From: Ferruginibacter sp. | GTDB lineage: Bacteria; Bacteroidota; Bacteroidia; Chitinophagales; Chitinophagaceae | Direction of reading: 5' to 3' | Length of the DNA stretch: 14,371 nucleotides | Assembly (NCBI GenBank): GCA_025357775.1 | Contig: JANXOQ010000453.1 | Span: 1 to 14,371 of the forward strand | Shown: one piece after another, positions 14,076-14,371 of the stretch | Layout: each line of letters begins with the position of its first letter | How positions within the stretch are numbered: position 1 is the first letter of the stretch | Position numbers and translations under genes: made by a program | Notes under the pieces: model-generated | Told to the model about the DNA's origin: nothing | The model's input: the letters and a program-made list of their open reading frames with translations, nothing else | Databases searched by the model: none

Positions 14076-14371
14076 TTATTTTTTATAAATAACTACACAA
14101 CTATTTGCATTTAAAGTAATTTCATTCTCAATAATTGATTCTTCAAATTTATTATTTAATATAACCGTTTTCCATCCACTACTATTTATTTTTATTTTTT
14201 GTGATGAACTATTTCCATTAAACCAAACTTGTATTTTTTTCCAACTATCATTTACCGCAGCGCCATTTAGTTCATAGCCTATAACACCAGCAGGTTGATT
14301 GTCTATAAAACGTAGGTTGGCTTTTATACTAGCAGTAGTAGGCAAACGAAATGAAGGGTGCTCCTTACGCA
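14076..14371 (-). CDS. pulA: type I pullulanase, C-terminal fragment (5' end outside window)
   Basis: The frame is open to the right edge, so about 98 residues of the C-terminus are present. It reads RKEHPSFRLPTTASIKANLRFI, then GVIGYELNGAAVNDSWKKIQVWFNGNSS, a Trp-containing strand and a KK end. This is the pattern of the C-terminal beta domain of Bacteroidota type I pullulanases (GH13): LRK-x-HP-x-FR marks the end of the catalytic barrel, and the domain after it has the typical Y-x-LN and WFNGN motifs. The enzyme would cut alpha-1,6 links in glycogen, pullulan or starch. Catalytic residues lie outside the window, so the exact GH13 subfamily rests on this tail. The TTG at 14345 is an internal Leu codon, not a start. 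Confidence 0.8.
   Translation of the reverse strand, partial: RKEHPSFRLPTTASIKANLRFIDNQPAGVIGYELNGAAVNDSWKKIQVWFNGNSSSQKIKINSSGWKTVILNNKFEESIIENEITLNANSCVVIYKK

Overview
The window looks like chromosomal DNA of a low-GC member of the Bacteroidota, probably near the Chitinophagaceae or other Sphingobacteriia-like lineages. The signs are: several upstream regions with the Bacteroidota promoter -7 box TAnnTTTG (three of them isolated boxes or pairs close to a start codon) instead of Shine-Dalgarno sites; a methionine synthase encoded as two genes; a huge Cys-rich, Thr/Val-rich secreted beta-repeat protein; and GC-rich hairpin repeats scattered inside and between genes. The lineage is inferred from these features, not from a search.

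Layout. 1-2585 (-): 5' part of a large secreted surface protein that runs off the left edge. 2586-3228: AT-rich gap with a probable 30-codon remnant of an IS4-type transposase. 3229-3849 (+): recR, apparently leaderless. 3850-4115: gap with a good promoter and a leader of roughly 165-170 bases. 4116-9663 (+): methionine synthase locus, made of metH part 1 (homocysteine/zinc domain), an intruding DUF1016 (YhcG-type) nuclease gene, and metH part 2 (pterin, cap, B12 and activation domains). Part 2 itself carries an in-frame DUF559 nuclease element. 9701-10258 (+): Uma2/DUF820 nuclease-fold gene. 10358-10786 (+): GNAT acetyltransferase. 10790-13351 (-): iron-sulfur assembly operon iscS, vapD-like, iscU, iscA-type, transcribed right to left. 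13432-13866 (+): methylmalonyl-CoA epimerase. 14076-14371 (-): 3' end of a type I pullulanase that runs off the right edge.

Functionally the core is housekeeping: recombination repair (RecR), methionine and B12 metabolism (MetH, and the epimerase that feeds B12-dependent methylmalonyl-CoA mutase), and Fe-S cluster assembly. Laid over it is an accessory layer. Three different PD-(D/E)XK-type nuclease families sit in or next to metH, and a VapD/Cas2-like RNase gene sits inside the isc operon.

The most notable feature is the 465-bp element at 8687-9151. It encodes a DUF559 nuclease domain, has inverted copies of a GC-rich hairpin repeat at its ends, is exactly 155 codons long, and lies in frame in the activation domain of methionine synthase. 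Four further solitary copies of the same repeat family lie in metH part 1, at the 3' end of the DUF1016 gene, in the N-terminus of the IscA-type gene and beside the iscU stop codon. This suggests a REP/REPIN-like repeat family whose possible mobilising enzyme is a DUF559 nuclease. Separately, the DUF1016 gene carries three near-perfect palindromes at exactly 39-bp spacing inside its coding region, with a fourth copy just upstream of its start.
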